Source of the DNA: an uncultured Parabacteroides sp.
Lineage (GTDB): Bacteria; Bacteroidota; Bacteroidia; Bacteroidales; Tannerellaceae
Length of the DNA: 64,000 nucleotides
Direction: 5' to 3'
Assembly (NCBI GenBank): GCA_944325335.1
Contig: CALUZR010000007.1
Span: 1-64,000, forward strand
This document shows positions 1 to 7,857 of this stretch, in pieces. A program made the position numbers and the translations under genes. The notes under the pieces were generated by a model, which did not search any database, was not told where the DNA came from, and saw only the letters and a program-made list of their open reading frames with translations. The number at the start of each line of letters is the position of its first letter. The first letter of the stretch is position 1.

Positions 1-60
1 ATTGTGGACGAAAAATTCTTCCTCTACAGGCTTTCTATGATTTATGCCTACCCACATTGA
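1..60 (+). CDS. Possible 3' end of a truncated CDS
   Basis: Frame 1 is open from the first base to a TGA at 58-60 and gives 19 residues (IVDEKFFLYRLSMIYAYPH). The composition is protein-like, but the stretch is too short to identify. It could be the C-terminus of a gene that begins outside the window, or chance. No clear hairpin terminator follows before the repeat at 148-228. Confidence 0.3.
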   Translation: MVDEKFFLYRLSMIYAYPH

Positions 61-147
61 TTTTCCGCTGACCCCAACCTCTCTCTGGAGGTGAAAAAGG
101 GGCACTTTTCGGCGAAAAAACAAGGGTGTATTGGAAGGGGTAAAATA

Positions 148-228
148 AAGAGGCACAGAAACACGGAGCCTTTAATTCTTGTCTCCGCGCTTCTGCGCCT
201 CTGTGTTTTTATCCTGTGCCTCTTATTA
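148..228. repeat. REP-like imperfect inverted repeat (CACAGAGACACGG type), copy 1
   Basis: The outer arms AAGAGGCACAG and CTGTGCCTCTT are exact complements. Inside lie degenerate CACAGAAACACGGAG and rev-comp GCGCAGAAGCGCGGAG segments. Related elements occur at 3352-3463 and 38175-38245. It lies immediately past the aquaporin stop codon, where it could fold in the 3' end of that transcript. Repeats of this look are scattered between genes in many Bacteroidetes genomes. Confidence 0.7.
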
Positions 229-903
229 TCCTTTCCGAAGGCTTCTCCAAACCAACGCGCTGAGCGTGGCGCCAAAGAAAGGAGCTACGATGAAGAGCCA
301 GAGCTGTTCGAGCGCGACACCACCATCGAAAAGCGCCGGGCCGATGCTTCGTGCCGGATTCACCGACGTTCCGGTAATCGGGATGCAGACGATGTGGATC
401 AGTACCAGCGTAAGTCCGATAGCCAGTCCGGCCAGGTTGCCCGCGCCTTTCTCCTCGTCCGTCGCACCCAAGACTACGAGGACGAAGATGAACGTGAATA
501 TCATCTCGGCCAAGAAGGCTTGCAGCATCATGCCGTCCGAGAAGCTATTCGAGCCAGTCGCCGTTGGTCCGCCATGCACGCCTACCGTCACCATAACAGA
601 CAAGATAGCCGACGCGATGATGGCCCCAATCACTTGGAACAGCATGTACATGCCTGCATCTTTTCCGTTCATCCGTCCTGAAAGATAGACGCCCAACGTA
701 ATCGCCGGGTTGATATGGCACCCAGAGATGCCGCCGATGGTGTATGCCATCGCCACTACCGAAAGCCCGAACGCCAGTGCAACGCCCAACGTCCCGACTC
801 CTGCGCCGACCGTATCAGCCGCTTGGCCTGCAAAGACGGCGCTACCACATCCCATTAGGACAAGTACCATTGTCCCAATCATTTCTGCTATGTACTTTTT
901 CAT
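226..903 (-). CDS. aqpZ: Aquaporin / MIP family channel
   Basis: 225-residue integral membrane channel of the major intrinsic protein family. Both pore signatures are present: HINPAITLG near residue 62 and SVNPARSIGP near residue 180, each carrying the NPA tripeptide. The hydrophobic pattern fits six membrane spans with two half-helices, and the length is normal for bacterial AqpZ. The start is preceded by a purine-rich AAAGGAA ribosome site. Water passage across the inner membrane is the expected role. Glycerol passage cannot be excluded, although the arginine after the second NPA and the short sequence favour an aquaporin. No neighbour suggests a linked pathway. Confidence 0.93.
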   Translation of the reverse strand: MKKYIAEMIGTMVLVLMGCGSAVFAGQAADTVGAGVGTLGVALAFGLSVVAMAYTIGGISGCHINPAITLGVYLSGRMNGKDAGMYMLFQVIGAIIASAILSVMVTVGVHGGPTATGSNSFSDGMMLQAFLAEMIFTFIFVLVVLGATDEEKGAGNLAGLAIGLTLVLIHIVCIPITGTSVNPARSIGPALFDGGVALEQLWLFIVAPFFGATLSALVWRSLRKG

Positions 904-955
904 AGGCTTATTCCTTTAAGTTTATCATTGTAATTCGTCGTGTTTATCGTTGTGT

Positions 956-1459
956 TCAATCCGGAATATAGTCTTCTTTGATAAAAGCATCGTAGACGCG
1001 CTTCGGATGGTCGCTTGTCGAGAAACCGATGTCGCCGAAGGTTTGCTGGCGGAAATGCTTTAATTTCAGGTTGTCCATAGCATACTCGCGTAATGTCTTG
1101 GCGGTCGTATTGCCATACAACGAGCTGGTCACTTCCTGGTCCAACAGGTTCTCTTTCGGCGTAATCATGGGAAGCAACTTTTGCTCCAGCAATCCGCGGT
1201 AAGCGCCTGTATATTCACACCAATAGGAATTATCCTTCTGGAAAAGGCGATAGGTGTATTTCGACCACGCCGTCTTGATCAAGATGCCTTTGTCGGTAAT
1301 CTCGGCTGTAGCTTCTTGCGGGTAAGCGAAATCACGAATCGTTACAATCTTTTTGCCTTCTTCCGGATGTTCTTCTACTTCCGTAATCCAAAAATCGGAA
1401 TGCAACAGCTGGTTTTCAATGTCAGCCAAACTTTCTTTTATTTCAAATAGTATTTTCAT
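956..1459 (-). CDS. Hypothetical protein, 167 aa
   Basis: Soluble, acidic protein with no signal peptide or membrane segment and no domain I recognise. It begins MKILFEIKESLADIE and ends DYIPD. It lies 85 nt downstream of the ECF sigma gene on the same strand, so co-transcription is possible, but it does not resemble a FecR-type anti-sigma factor because it has no transmembrane helix. The reading frame has normal codon use and a start ATG directly after ACAAGTCCTACGGGCAAATGTC, without a strong Shine-Dalgarno. Function unknown. Confidence 0.75.
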   Translation of the reverse strand: MKILFEIKESLADIENQLLHSDFWITEVEEHPEEGKKIVTIRDFAYPQEATAEITDKGILIKTAWSKYTYRLFQKDNSYWCEYTGAYRGLLEQKLLPMITPKENLLDQEVTSSLYGNTTAKTLREYAMDNLKLKHFRQQTFGDIGFSTSDHPKRVYDAFIKEDYIPD

Positions 1460-1544
1460 GACATTTGCCCGTAGGACTTGTTATGAGGTTATTTACTTTT
1501 GTATCTTATTGACGTAACAATCCAAGAAGGCAAAAAGTTCACCA

Positions 1545-2105
1545 TTAAGCTTGCCAATGGAAGAAGAAAAATGGTAAGAAAGGCAAATAATCCTTTAGCG
1601 AGACGCGCAACGCTTTCAGTGCTTTGGTGATATGGTATTCGACGGCTTTCGGGCTGAGACCGGTTTCGGTGGCAATTTCTTTGACTGATTTGTTTTCATA
1701 GCGGCTTAATTCGAAGATGCGGCGCGTCTGCTCGGGCAATTGGCCCAACGTCCGGCGCATGATTTGGCGGATCTCGGCCGAGAAGAGTTCGGTCGGGTCG
1801 CACGATTCGAGCGAAGAGATGCGGAGCTGGAGGTCGCGCACCGACGTTTCAGACATTTGCTCCAGCGTGGCCTCATGTAGCATTTCGCGCCGGAGATAGT
1901 CGATCGCTTTGTTCCGGAGAATCGTGACCAGCAAAGCCTCCGTTCTCTCTTGTTTGCCGTTGGCGCGAACCAGTTCCCAATATTTGAGGATTGCTTCCAC
2001 GGCAATATCCTCTGCCGCCAAATCATTGTGCACGTATGATTTAGCAAACAAGAAGGAACGCCGATAGTAGCGTTCGTAGATATGTTGAAACTCTTTTTCG
2101 TTCAT
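1545..2105 (-). CDS. RNA polymerase ECF-type sigma-70 factor
   Basis: 186 residues with the two helical domains of ECF sigma factors. Region 2 (about residues 5-75) contains HNDLAAEDIAVEAILKYW and the LLVTILRNKAIDYLRR segment. Region 4 (about 115-170) contains LPEQTRRIFELSRYENKSVKEIA followed by the helix-turn-helix GLSPKAVEYHI. This matches the expanded Bacteroidetes ECF group, whose members usually pair with a FecR anti-sigma and a SusC transporter. Neither is adjacent, so this is an orphan copy. The C-terminal tail PFLPFFFFHW is unusually aromatic. A TATTTTTG box sits only 5 nt before the ATG, so the real start or promoter may differ slightly. Confidence 0.9.
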   Translation of the reverse strand: MNEKEFQHIYERYYRRSFLFAKSYVHNDLAAEDIAVEAILKYWELVRANGKQERTEALLVTILRNKAIDYLRREMLHEATLEQMSETSVRDLQLRISSLESCDPTELFSAEIRQIMRRTLGQLPEQTRRIFELSRYENKSVKEIATETGLSPKAVEYHITKALKALRVSLKDYLPFLPFFFFHWQA

Positions 2106-2131
2106 GTATGCAAAAATAGGAATATTTCCAT

Positions 2132-2139
2132 TACCTTTG
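2132..2139 (+). promoter_or_regulatory. Candidate -7 box (TACCTTTG) for the NamZ-like gene
   Basis: Matches the Bacteroidales TAnnTTTG element 20 nt before the start codon at 2160, in the divergent gap with the sigma gene. No TTG is found at the expected -33 position, so only half of the promoter is supported. Confidence 0.5.
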
Positions 2140-2159
2140 TTAAGAAATAAATAGGAAAG

Positions 2160-3341
2160 ATGAAACGGAAGATTGCATTATTTGTCATGAGTTGCCTTTT
2201 CCTCTCGTTTTCCCTGCTGCATGCGGAGGAGAAAGGCGTGGTGGTAGGAGCTGAACGGGTCGATGAATGGATACGTTTGCTCGAAGGAAAGCAAGTGGGA
2301 CTGGTGGTCAATCAAACCTCGGTGCTGCGGGGTGGCGAGGTGCATTTGTTGGATGCGTTAGTGGAAAAGGGCATCCACGTAAAGCGTATCTTCGCACCGG
2401 AGCATGGTTTCCGGGGCCGAACGGATGCAGGTGAAGCAGTGGAAGATAGCAAAGATTTAAAGACAGGCATTCCGATTGTCTCCATTTATGGGAAACAAAA
2501 GAAGCCAACGGCCCAGCAATTGGAAGGCATCGATGTGGTCGTGTTTGATATCCAAGATGTGGGAGCTCGATTCTATACCTATATTAGTACGATGCACTAT
2601 GTAATGGAAGCATGTGCTGAAGAGGAAAAGGAAATGATCGTATTCGATCGCCCGAATCCGAATGATTTCGTCGACGGACCGATTCGCCAGCCGGGTTTCC
2701 GTTCGTTTGTCGGTTTAGATCCGATTCCGCTTCTACACGGATTAACGATTGGCGAGCTGGCACAGATGATCAATGGAGAGGGTTGGTTAGAAACAGGTGC
2801 AAACTCTTGCCAGCTGACGGTGGTCAAACTCTTAAACTGGAAACATGGCGCCCCATATTGGCTTCCCATCAAGCCTTCGCCTAATTTGCCAAACGACCAA
2901 GCCGTGCGACTTTATCCTTCGCTTTGCTTCTTCGAGGCAACTCCTTTCAGCGTGGGGCGCGGGACGTATCATCCTTTCCAAATGATTGGTTATCCGGATC
3001 CAAAGTTCGGCACATACACATTTACACCCGAATCCTTGCCGGGTTTCGATACGAATCCGTTGCAAAAGGGGAAAACTTGTTACGGTGTGAATTTGCAGGA
3101 ATATCCGTTTGAGGGCGGATTGACGCTCCACTTCGTCTTGGATTTTTACCATCGGTGCGGAGAGCAGGCTGATTTCTTCTTTTCCCGCCCCAAATGGTTC
3201 GACCTGTTGGCTGGAACCGACCAACTGAGGAAGCAAATCGTCCAAGGACTTACCGAAGAGGAAATCCGTGCTTCGTGGCAAGACGACTTGACACGCTACA
3301 AAGCCATGCGCCAAAAATATCTTTTATATGAGGAGAAATAA
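2160..3341 (+). CDS. namZ: NamZ-like (DUF1343) secreted exo-N-acetylmuramidase
   Basis: 393 residues: an N-terminal signal peptide (hydrophobic core LFVMSCLFLSFSLLHA, cleavage near residue 22), then a full DUF1343 domain. Family hallmarks are GKQVGLVVNQTSV, the APEHGFRG segment, DIQDVGARFYTYISTM, DRPNP and the C-terminal GRGTYHPFQMIGYPD region. DUF1343 proteins include NamZ, which removes terminal N-acetylmuramic acid from peptidoglycan fragments. Export to the periplasm would suit muropeptide recovery. The length is that of the family. It is divergent from the sigma factor and monocistronic, followed by an inverted repeat at 3352-3463. The muramidase activity is inferred from the family. Confidence 0.88.
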   Translation: MKRKIALFVMSCLFLSFSLLHAEEKGVVVGAERVDEWIRLLEGKQVGLVVNQTSVLRGGEVHLLDALVEKGIHVKRIFAPEHGFRGRTDAGEAVEDSKDLKTGIPIVSIYGKQKKPTAQQLEGIDVVVFDIQDVGARFYTYISTMHYVMEACAEEEKEMIVFDRPNPNDFVDGPIRQPGFRSFVGLDPIPLLHGLTIGELAQMINGEGWLETGANSCQLTVVKLLNWKHGAPYWLPIKPSPNLPNDQAVRLYPSLCFFEATPFSVGRGTYHPFQMIGYPDPKFGTYTFTPESLPGFDTNPLQKGKTCYGVNLQEYPFEGGLTLHFVLDFYHRCGEQADFFFSRPKWFDLLAGTDQLRKQIVQGLTEEEIRASWQDDLTRYKAMRQKYLLYEEK

Positions 3342-3351
3342 TAAACTAAAA

Positions 3352-3463
3352 AAGCACACAGATAACACAGATTTGACAGATCACCACAGATTCATTTATC
3401 AGTTATATGCGTACTTATAAAAGATCTGTGATAATCTGTCAAATCTGTGTTCTGTGTGCCTTT
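3352..3463. repeat. Long imperfect inverted repeat between convergent genes
   Basis: The arms at 3352-3392 and 3424-3463 are about 40 nt each and mostly complementary. The shared motif is AAAGCACACAG, AACACAGATTTGACAG and CACAGAT, against its reverse complement on the right. It lies exactly between the convergent NamZ-like and META genes, so it could act as a bidirectional terminator. It belongs to the same loose CACAGA-rich family as 148-228 and 38175-38245, though its core differs. Confidence 0.8.
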
Positions 3464-3475
3464 ATTCTCTTTTAC

Positions 3476-3901
3476 TTACGGCTTCACCAACACAAACAAT
3501 ACATTGCCGGCTTCATCTACCAGCTGCATCTCGTTCTCCGAAGCTCCGGCCTTAACGGCACGGACGGCATCCATGCCTTGGAGTATCTTGTTCTCCAATT
3601 CCAAATCGGGGCATGCCATCATCGTGGTCATGGCCTGAGCAATCCGGATGGCAGACGCATCTTTATCATCCAAGGTAACGGACGTATTGAATATATTGCA
3701 ACCGGCATTTCCGTGCAATTTGTTTTCGTTCATGTCGAATTCCATAAACGGTGTGTTCTCTGCTACGACCTTCTCACCTTTCACTTCGGTGATGTTCCAC
3801 TTTCCCGCCAATTGCCGGGCATCTGTTTTAGAAGTCGCACAAGCGAACAATGTCCCGGCCAAAACCGGAACCATCAATGCATACATTAAAAACTTTTTCA
3901 T
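3476..3901 (-). CDS. META domain lipoprotein (HslJ-like)
   Basis: 141 residues. The N-terminus is a lipoprotein signal with lipobox LFAC (Cys near residue 21), so the mature protein is probably lipid-anchored. The remainder is one META domain: LAGKWNITEVKGEKV, then FMEFDMNENKLHGNAGCNIFNTSV and AMTTMMACPDLELENKILQGM. Escherichia coli HslJ has the same fold and is linked to novobiocin resistance and envelope stress; the molecular role is unknown. The gene is convergent with the NamZ-like gene and lies downstream of a beta-lactamase, but the hairpin at 3952-3983 separates them. Confidence 0.88.
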   Translation of the reverse strand: MKKFLMYALMVPVLAGTLFACATSKTDARQLAGKWNITEVKGEKVVAENTPFMEFDMNENKLHGNAGCNIFNTSVTLDDKDASAIRIAQAMTTMMACPDLELENKILQGMDAVRAVKAGASENEMQLVDEAGNVLFVLVKP

Positions 3902-3951
3902 CTTCTTGTTCTTTTAAATAGGATGTTTATCGTTTCTATAACAAATAAAAT

Positions 3952-3983
3952 GATTAAAGGTTGTCTCCCGACAACCTTTAATC
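3952..3983 (-). terminator. Perfect 14-bp hairpin after the beta-lactamase gene
   Basis: GATTAAAGGTTGTC and GACAACCTTTAATC are exact complements around a TCCC loop. It sits about 117 nt past the beta-lactamase stop and 51 nt before the META start. It is the best candidate terminator for the former, or an attenuator in the leader of the latter. A TATATTTG box on the minus strand (plus-strand 4031-4038) lies upstream and could start a META transcript that runs through the hairpin. Confidence 0.65.
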
Positions 3984-4099
3984 AACTTGTTAACCTTAAA
4001 TCTTAATACTATTATGAAAAAACCACGATGCAAATATAGGCATTTCCCGCCATTCTCAGCACATGATTTCTCCGATTTATTGTTAATTGTCTTTAATCC

Positions 4100-4999
4100 T
4101 TATTTCTTGTAATGTGCAACAAAGTAATTATAAACGACTTTTGAGATGTCGGCTATCAGCCGTGCGTTCGTCTTGTCTGTCTCTTGCGAGTTCATCACGA
4201 ATACGGCTATCGTATAATATTGTCCGTTCGGAAGGACGACAAATCCTATGTCATTGTCTGCCACTTTGATTCCATATTCATTTCGGTCTGAACTTCCAGT
4301 CTTGTGTCCCAAAAGGACGTCGTCGGGCAGACCCGCTTTCAGCTTATCTTTTCCAGTGCTGGCGTCTGCCATAGCCCGTTCGAGGAAGAACTTCTGGTTT
4401 TTATCGAACATCGGATTCTGCAAGAAGGTCTCCAACAACAAGGCGGCAGCCGAAGGTTTCGTCCAGTTCAGCCATACATTGTCGGTCGATTCATGCATGT
4501 CCCGTTCCGTTTGCGTAATCGAAAAATCGGTAATGCCCAAACTACGCACGTATTTATCCGTCGTTTTCGGGCCTCCGATATAGTCAAAAAGGATATCGCA
4601 TGCATGGTTGTCGCTATCAATCAAGGAATATTTCAGCAAATCGCCAATCGTGATATAAAAGTTTCCCTTTCGGTTAGCATCGTGCATCGGACTGTACATT
4701 TCAGTCTTCATGTCCGATTGCTTCACCAGTATTTCCGTAGCCAGCGTCTCCTTTTCCCGGTTGATGTAATCCACGACCGAGAGCGCCTGGTGGAATTTGT
4801 ACGTGCTCATCATCGGATAGCGGTACATGTCGTTCACCGTTACCAGCTCCGAACCGTTGAATATCACCGCCACGCCTACGGTAGCAGCTTTGCCTTCAAT
4901 CACTTTCCGCAGTTGGGCTCCCAAATCCTCCGCCTTTCCTGCAAGAGGCAATACCACGAGCAGCAGGAGCAACCAACCGATTCTATACGTCTTTTCCAT
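4100..4999 (-). CDS. Class A beta-lactamase (subclass A2-like, CepA/CfxA type)
   Basis: 299 residues from the ATG at 4999. An in-frame ATG at 5047 adds 16 residues that spoil the signal peptide, so the later start is chosen. The signal peptide ends near GKAED, followed by a serine beta-lactamase domain with all catalytic motifs: S65-T-Y-K68, S129-D-N131, an omega-loop Glu at about 165 (TERDMH, with His where TEM has Asn170) and K233-T-G. The His variant and the STYK box suit the A2 subgroup found in Bacteroidales. The enzyme should hydrolyse penicillins or cephalosporins in the periplasm; spectrum cannot be read from sequence. No mobile element is adjacent, so it looks like a resident gene. 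Confidence 0.92.
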   Translation of the reverse strand: MEKTYRIGWLLLLLVVLPLAGKAEDLGAQLRKVIEGKAATVGVAVIFNGSELVTVNDMYRYPMMSTYKFHQALSVVDYINREKETLATEILVKQSDMKTEMYSPMHDANRKGNFYITIGDLLKYSLIDSDNHACDILFDYIGGPKTTDKYVRSLGITDFSITQTERDMHESTDNVWLNWTKPSAAALLLETFLQNPMFDKNQKFFLERAMADASTGKDKLKAGLPDDVLLGHKTGSSDRNEYGIKVADNDIGFVVLPNGQYYTIAVFVMNSQETDKTNARLIADISKVVYNYFVAHYKK

Positions 5000-5078
5000 G
5001 ACTTCTTTTGATTTATGAGTTACCATGTAATAAAAAACTCCTGGCAAACTTGCCGTCCGCCAAGAGTTCCGTCCATCG

Positions 5079-5160
5079 TGCGGCTGAAGGGACTCGAACC
5101 CCCACGCCGTGAAGCATCAGATCCTAAGTCTGACGTGGCTACCAATTACACCACAGCCGC
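5079..5160 (-). tRNA. tRNA-Leu (anticodon UAG)
   Basis: On the minus strand the 7-bp acceptor stem GCGGCTG/CAGCCGC closes the molecule. The D-loop has GGTAGCC, the anticodon stem-loop is TCAGA-CTTAGGA-TCTGA with anticodon TAG, a long class II variable arm follows, and the T-arm contains GGTTCGAGTCC. CCA is not encoded; the discriminator base is A at 5079. It reads CUA-type leucine codons. Confidence 0.95.
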
Positions 5161-5255
5161 CTGAAATCGTTGCAAAAGTACGTCTTTCTTTTCAGATATG
5201 CAAGCATTGAGGGCGAAAGATGCGTACGCCGGGCGGTATTTTTGCCTCCGCGTTG

Positions 5256-5405
5256 TCGGCACTTCACCACCTGCCCTATCTACACTTCATATCTTTCCAA
5301 AGATAAAAAAATATCTTAGCTAAGATATGAAATTATCTTTCCAAAGATATTTTTTTATCTTAGCTAAGATATGAACTGCCGACAGAACGGAAGACAGAGT
5401 GCGTA
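5256..5405. repeat. Phased palindrome array A: four 14-nt palindromes every 22 nt
   Basis: ATCTTTCCAAAGAT (5291-5304), ATCTTAGCTAAGAT (5313-5326), ATCTTTCCAAAGAT (5335-5348) and ATCTTAGCTAAGAT (5357-5370) start exactly 22 nt apart with AT-rich 8-nt spacers. The left flank (CCGCGTT, TCGGCACTTC, ACCTG, CTTCATATC) recurs in reverse orientation beside array I at 52.9 kb, so the two are dispersed copies of one element. It lies between PiT and the tRNA-Leu gene; the remainder of this gap holds only the PiT terminator. Confidence 0.9.
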
Positions 5406-5452
5406 TAGCTTTGTAAAAAGAGGTTGACTACCTTCAGATATGAAAAAACAAA

Positions 5453-5482
5453 GGCCATCTCAAATTTTATTTTGAGACAGCC
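5453..5482 (-). terminator. Rho-independent terminator of the PiT gene
   Basis: On the minus strand GGCTGTCTCAAAA pairs with TTTGAGATGGCC (one bulge), followed by TTTGTTTTTTC. It lies 34 nt past the PiT stop codon. Confidence 0.8.
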
Positions 5483-5515
5483 TCTTCTTATTCTTTTTAT
5501 GTTCGCAAACGAATC

Positions 5516-7774
5516 TTATTCCATCTGGAATTTACGGCTCACTTTGATGAGGTTACAACTAAATACCACCACATTCGATGCTTCCTGGAGCATATTGAGG
5601 TAAACCATGCTGACTTTCGTGCTACCGGTTTTGCCTTGTATACGCTTCAATTCCTCTTTCTTGAGTTGTGTCAGCGCGTTATTAAGGCGGGCGGATTCTT
5701 CCACCAGTTCAGGTAGCTCGTTGTAATCGTTGCGGTCTACCATATCGGCACATTTCTTCAAATAATTGATGATCCGCATATCAACTGCACCGAAATCACT
5801 CTTCTGGACGGCCTCGAGCGGACTAAAGTTATTATCGATATGTTGCTTGCACGGTTCGGCTAAGCGGTTGATACTATACACAATCTCGCTGGCGAAGTCG
5901 TTACCTTGATAATAATAAAGTCCCTTTTCGATGGCAATGTCGTGGTCGAGCTGCGTGACACCAAGCGTTCCGACGCGCTTCACTTGTTTCAAATGCGTCT
6001 TACGGTCGCGCAAAGCCGCCATGACATGACGAAGTTCCTTCAGGTTCTCGTTCATAAAGCCTTCGACAGAACCTTGCAACGTCTCGGCCGCAAAATAAAG
6101 GTCGTCTCGAAGTTCCTCACGGCTATGCTGCCGGAACAGGTTCAAGGCTTCGATCGGATTCTTTGCCTTGCGAAGTTGAGCCACGGTATTGTTTACTTCC
6201 GCTTTCAATTGCTCCTTATGTTGTTTTTTCTTATAAAGGAGCTGGCTACGAATCAAGGTATATACCGCCAACGCAATCATGGCCAAAATAGCTGGAGCGC
6301 CACCCCAATAGATAATCAGCGTCACGAAGAAACAGATGGTAAACGCCACGCCGGCCGTGATAAACCATCCACCAATCACGGAAAGTACGCCCGTGATGCG
6401 GAAGACTGCACTCTCACGTCCCCAAGCCCGGTCGGCCAGCGAAGAACCCATCGCCACCATGAAGGCCACGTAAGTCGTAGACAACGGGAGTTTATAAGAG
6501 GTACCCAACGCGATCAACAACCCAGAAAGTACGACATTCACCGCCGCACGTACCAAGTCGAAGCTGGCGCCTTCCGCCAAAATGATCTCTTTATTATTGA
6601 AACGGCTATCTACCCAGCGTTGCACCGGCAGCGGAATGACGTTCGTAATCGTCGTGGCCGCATTGGTACAGAGGCGCACCAAGACACGAGCTACAGGCGA
6701 CGTACCGAAGTTCTCGTCTCCATCCGATTGACGTGCCAAATCGACCGAAGTCTTCACCACATTATGCGCTTTCTTCGAGGTAAGCAAGGCGATTACCATG
6801 ACAATGCCGGCCCCTACAAGGAAATACCAAGGTGTCTGCGCCGAACCTTGCAGCGAAGTCATCAGGAATGAATCCGGCGTCACCGTCCCGCCCTGCGCCA
6901 TAAAGTCCGTGTAAGCAGAATATCCAGCGAGCGGCACACCGATGAAGTTCACCAAGTCGTTTCCGGCAAAGGCCAACGCCAAGGCAAACGTGCCAAGCAA
7001 TACCACCACTTTCAATACGTTTATTTTCATCCAATGCAAGACTTGCATCAAGACAGTCAGGCCGATAAAGCACCACAGCACTACCTTTTCCGTATTTGCA
7101 AAGATATAATCTGCAAACGGTCCCTCAAAGAAAGGACTCGACTTCAACCCTTTGATCAACATGAAGTAGATAATCGCCGTAGCCGCCAACCCTCCGAACA
7201 CGCCAATGAAGTACTTGGCTGTCTTCCGGTAGTTGAACGTAAATAGCAGACGGGAAATGTACTGCACGAGCGTCCCGAAGACAAACGCAATCGCCACCGA
7301 GACGAAAATGGCCAGAATCACCGTCAATGCCTTATCCGTATTCATCAGGTTACCCAGCGAAAGAATACCTTCTGCATCGTTGGCCAACTTAACCAACGAA
7401 TAGGCCACCGTTCCGCCCAAGAGTTCAAACACCAACGAAACCGTAGTCGAAGTTGGCATTCCCAACGAGTTAAAGATGTCCAAAATCACCACATCCGTCA
7501 GCATCACCGCGACCAGAATGCACATGATTTCCGAGAAGTAGAAATACTGAGGCTGATAGATGCCATGCCGGGCTATATCCATCATCCCGTTCGAGAGAGA
7601 AGCCCCGACCAAAATTCCCACAGCCGCCACAATCATAATGACACGAAACGGGGCTGCTTTAGAACCGATAGAAGCGTTCAAGAAGTTCACGGCGTCATTA
7701 CTCACTCCCACAGAGAGGTCGAATATCGCCAACACGCCCAAAAATAGGACTAAGAACAAGTAGAATGTTTCCAT
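5516..7774 (-). CDS. pit: PiT-family inorganic phosphate transporter with C-terminal helical domain
   Basis: 752 residues, longer than typical PiT proteins (about 400-550). The N-terminal 500 or so residues hold the membrane domain with both halves of the PiT signature: GVSNDAVNFLNASIG near residue 23 and FAGNDLVNFIGVPLAGYSA near 270, plus LPLSTTYVAFMVAMGSSLADRAWG near 425. The last 230 or so residues are soluble, charged and helical (KKQHKEQLKAEVNNTVAQLRKA onward) and resemble a PhoU-like regulatory module. The role is phosphate uptake coupled to a cation gradient. A TACCTTTG box lies upstream. Single gene, with its own terminator. Confidence 0.92.
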   Translation of the reverse strand: METFYLFLVLFLGVLAIFDLSVGVSNDAVNFLNASIGSKAAPFRVIMIVAAVGILVGASLSNGMMDIARHGIYQPQYFYFSEIMCILVAVMLTDVVILDIFNSLGMPTSTTVSLVFELLGGTVAYSLVKLANDAEGILSLGNLMNTDKALTVILAIFVSVAIAFVFGTLVQYISRLLFTFNYRKTAKYFIGVFGGLAATAIIYFMLIKGLKSSPFFEGPFADYIFANTEKVVLWCFIGLTVLMQVLHWMKINVLKVVVLLGTFALALAFAGNDLVNFIGVPLAGYSAYTDFMAQGGTVTPDSFLMTSLQGSAQTPWYFLVGAGIVMVIALLTSKKAHNVVKTSVDLARQSDGDENFGTSPVARVLVRLCTNAATTITNVIPLPVQRWVDSRFNNKEIILAEGASFDLVRAAVNVVLSGLLIALGTSYKLPLSTTYVAFMVAMGSSLADRAWGRESAVFRITGVLSVIGGWFITAGVAFTICFFVTLIIYWGGAPAILAMIALAVYTLIRSQLLYKKKQHKEQLKAEVNNTVAQLRKAKNPIEALNLFRQHSREELRDDLYFAAETLQGSVEGFMNENLKELRHVMAALRDRKTHLKQVKRVGTLGVTQLDHDIAIEKGLYYYQGNDFASEIVYSINRLAEPCKQHIDNNFSPLEAVQKSDFGAVDMRIINYLKKCADMVDRNDYNELPELVEESARLNNALTQLKKEELKRIQGKTGSTKVSMVYLNMLQEASNVVVFSCNLIKVSRKFQME

Positions 7775-7805
7775 ATAATTAATGCATGTAAATATATTTT
7801 GGGGG

Positions 7806-7813
7806 CAAAGGTA
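7806..7813 (-). promoter_or_regulatory. Candidate -7 box (TACCTTTG) of the PiT gene
   Basis: On the minus strand TACCTTTG lies 31 nt before the PiT start codon at 7774. No TTG stands at 19 nt; a TTG occurs 15 nt upstream. Half-site support only. Confidence 0.55.
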
Positions 7814-7857
7814 CGTAATATCTGTTTCAATCGAGCGAAAAACTTGTTACAAAACCG

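Noticed and set aside
4100..5047. Upstream start codon at 5047 for the beta-lactamase
   Set aside because: It would place 16 extra residues before a clear signal peptide; ATG at 4999 gives a normal export signal.
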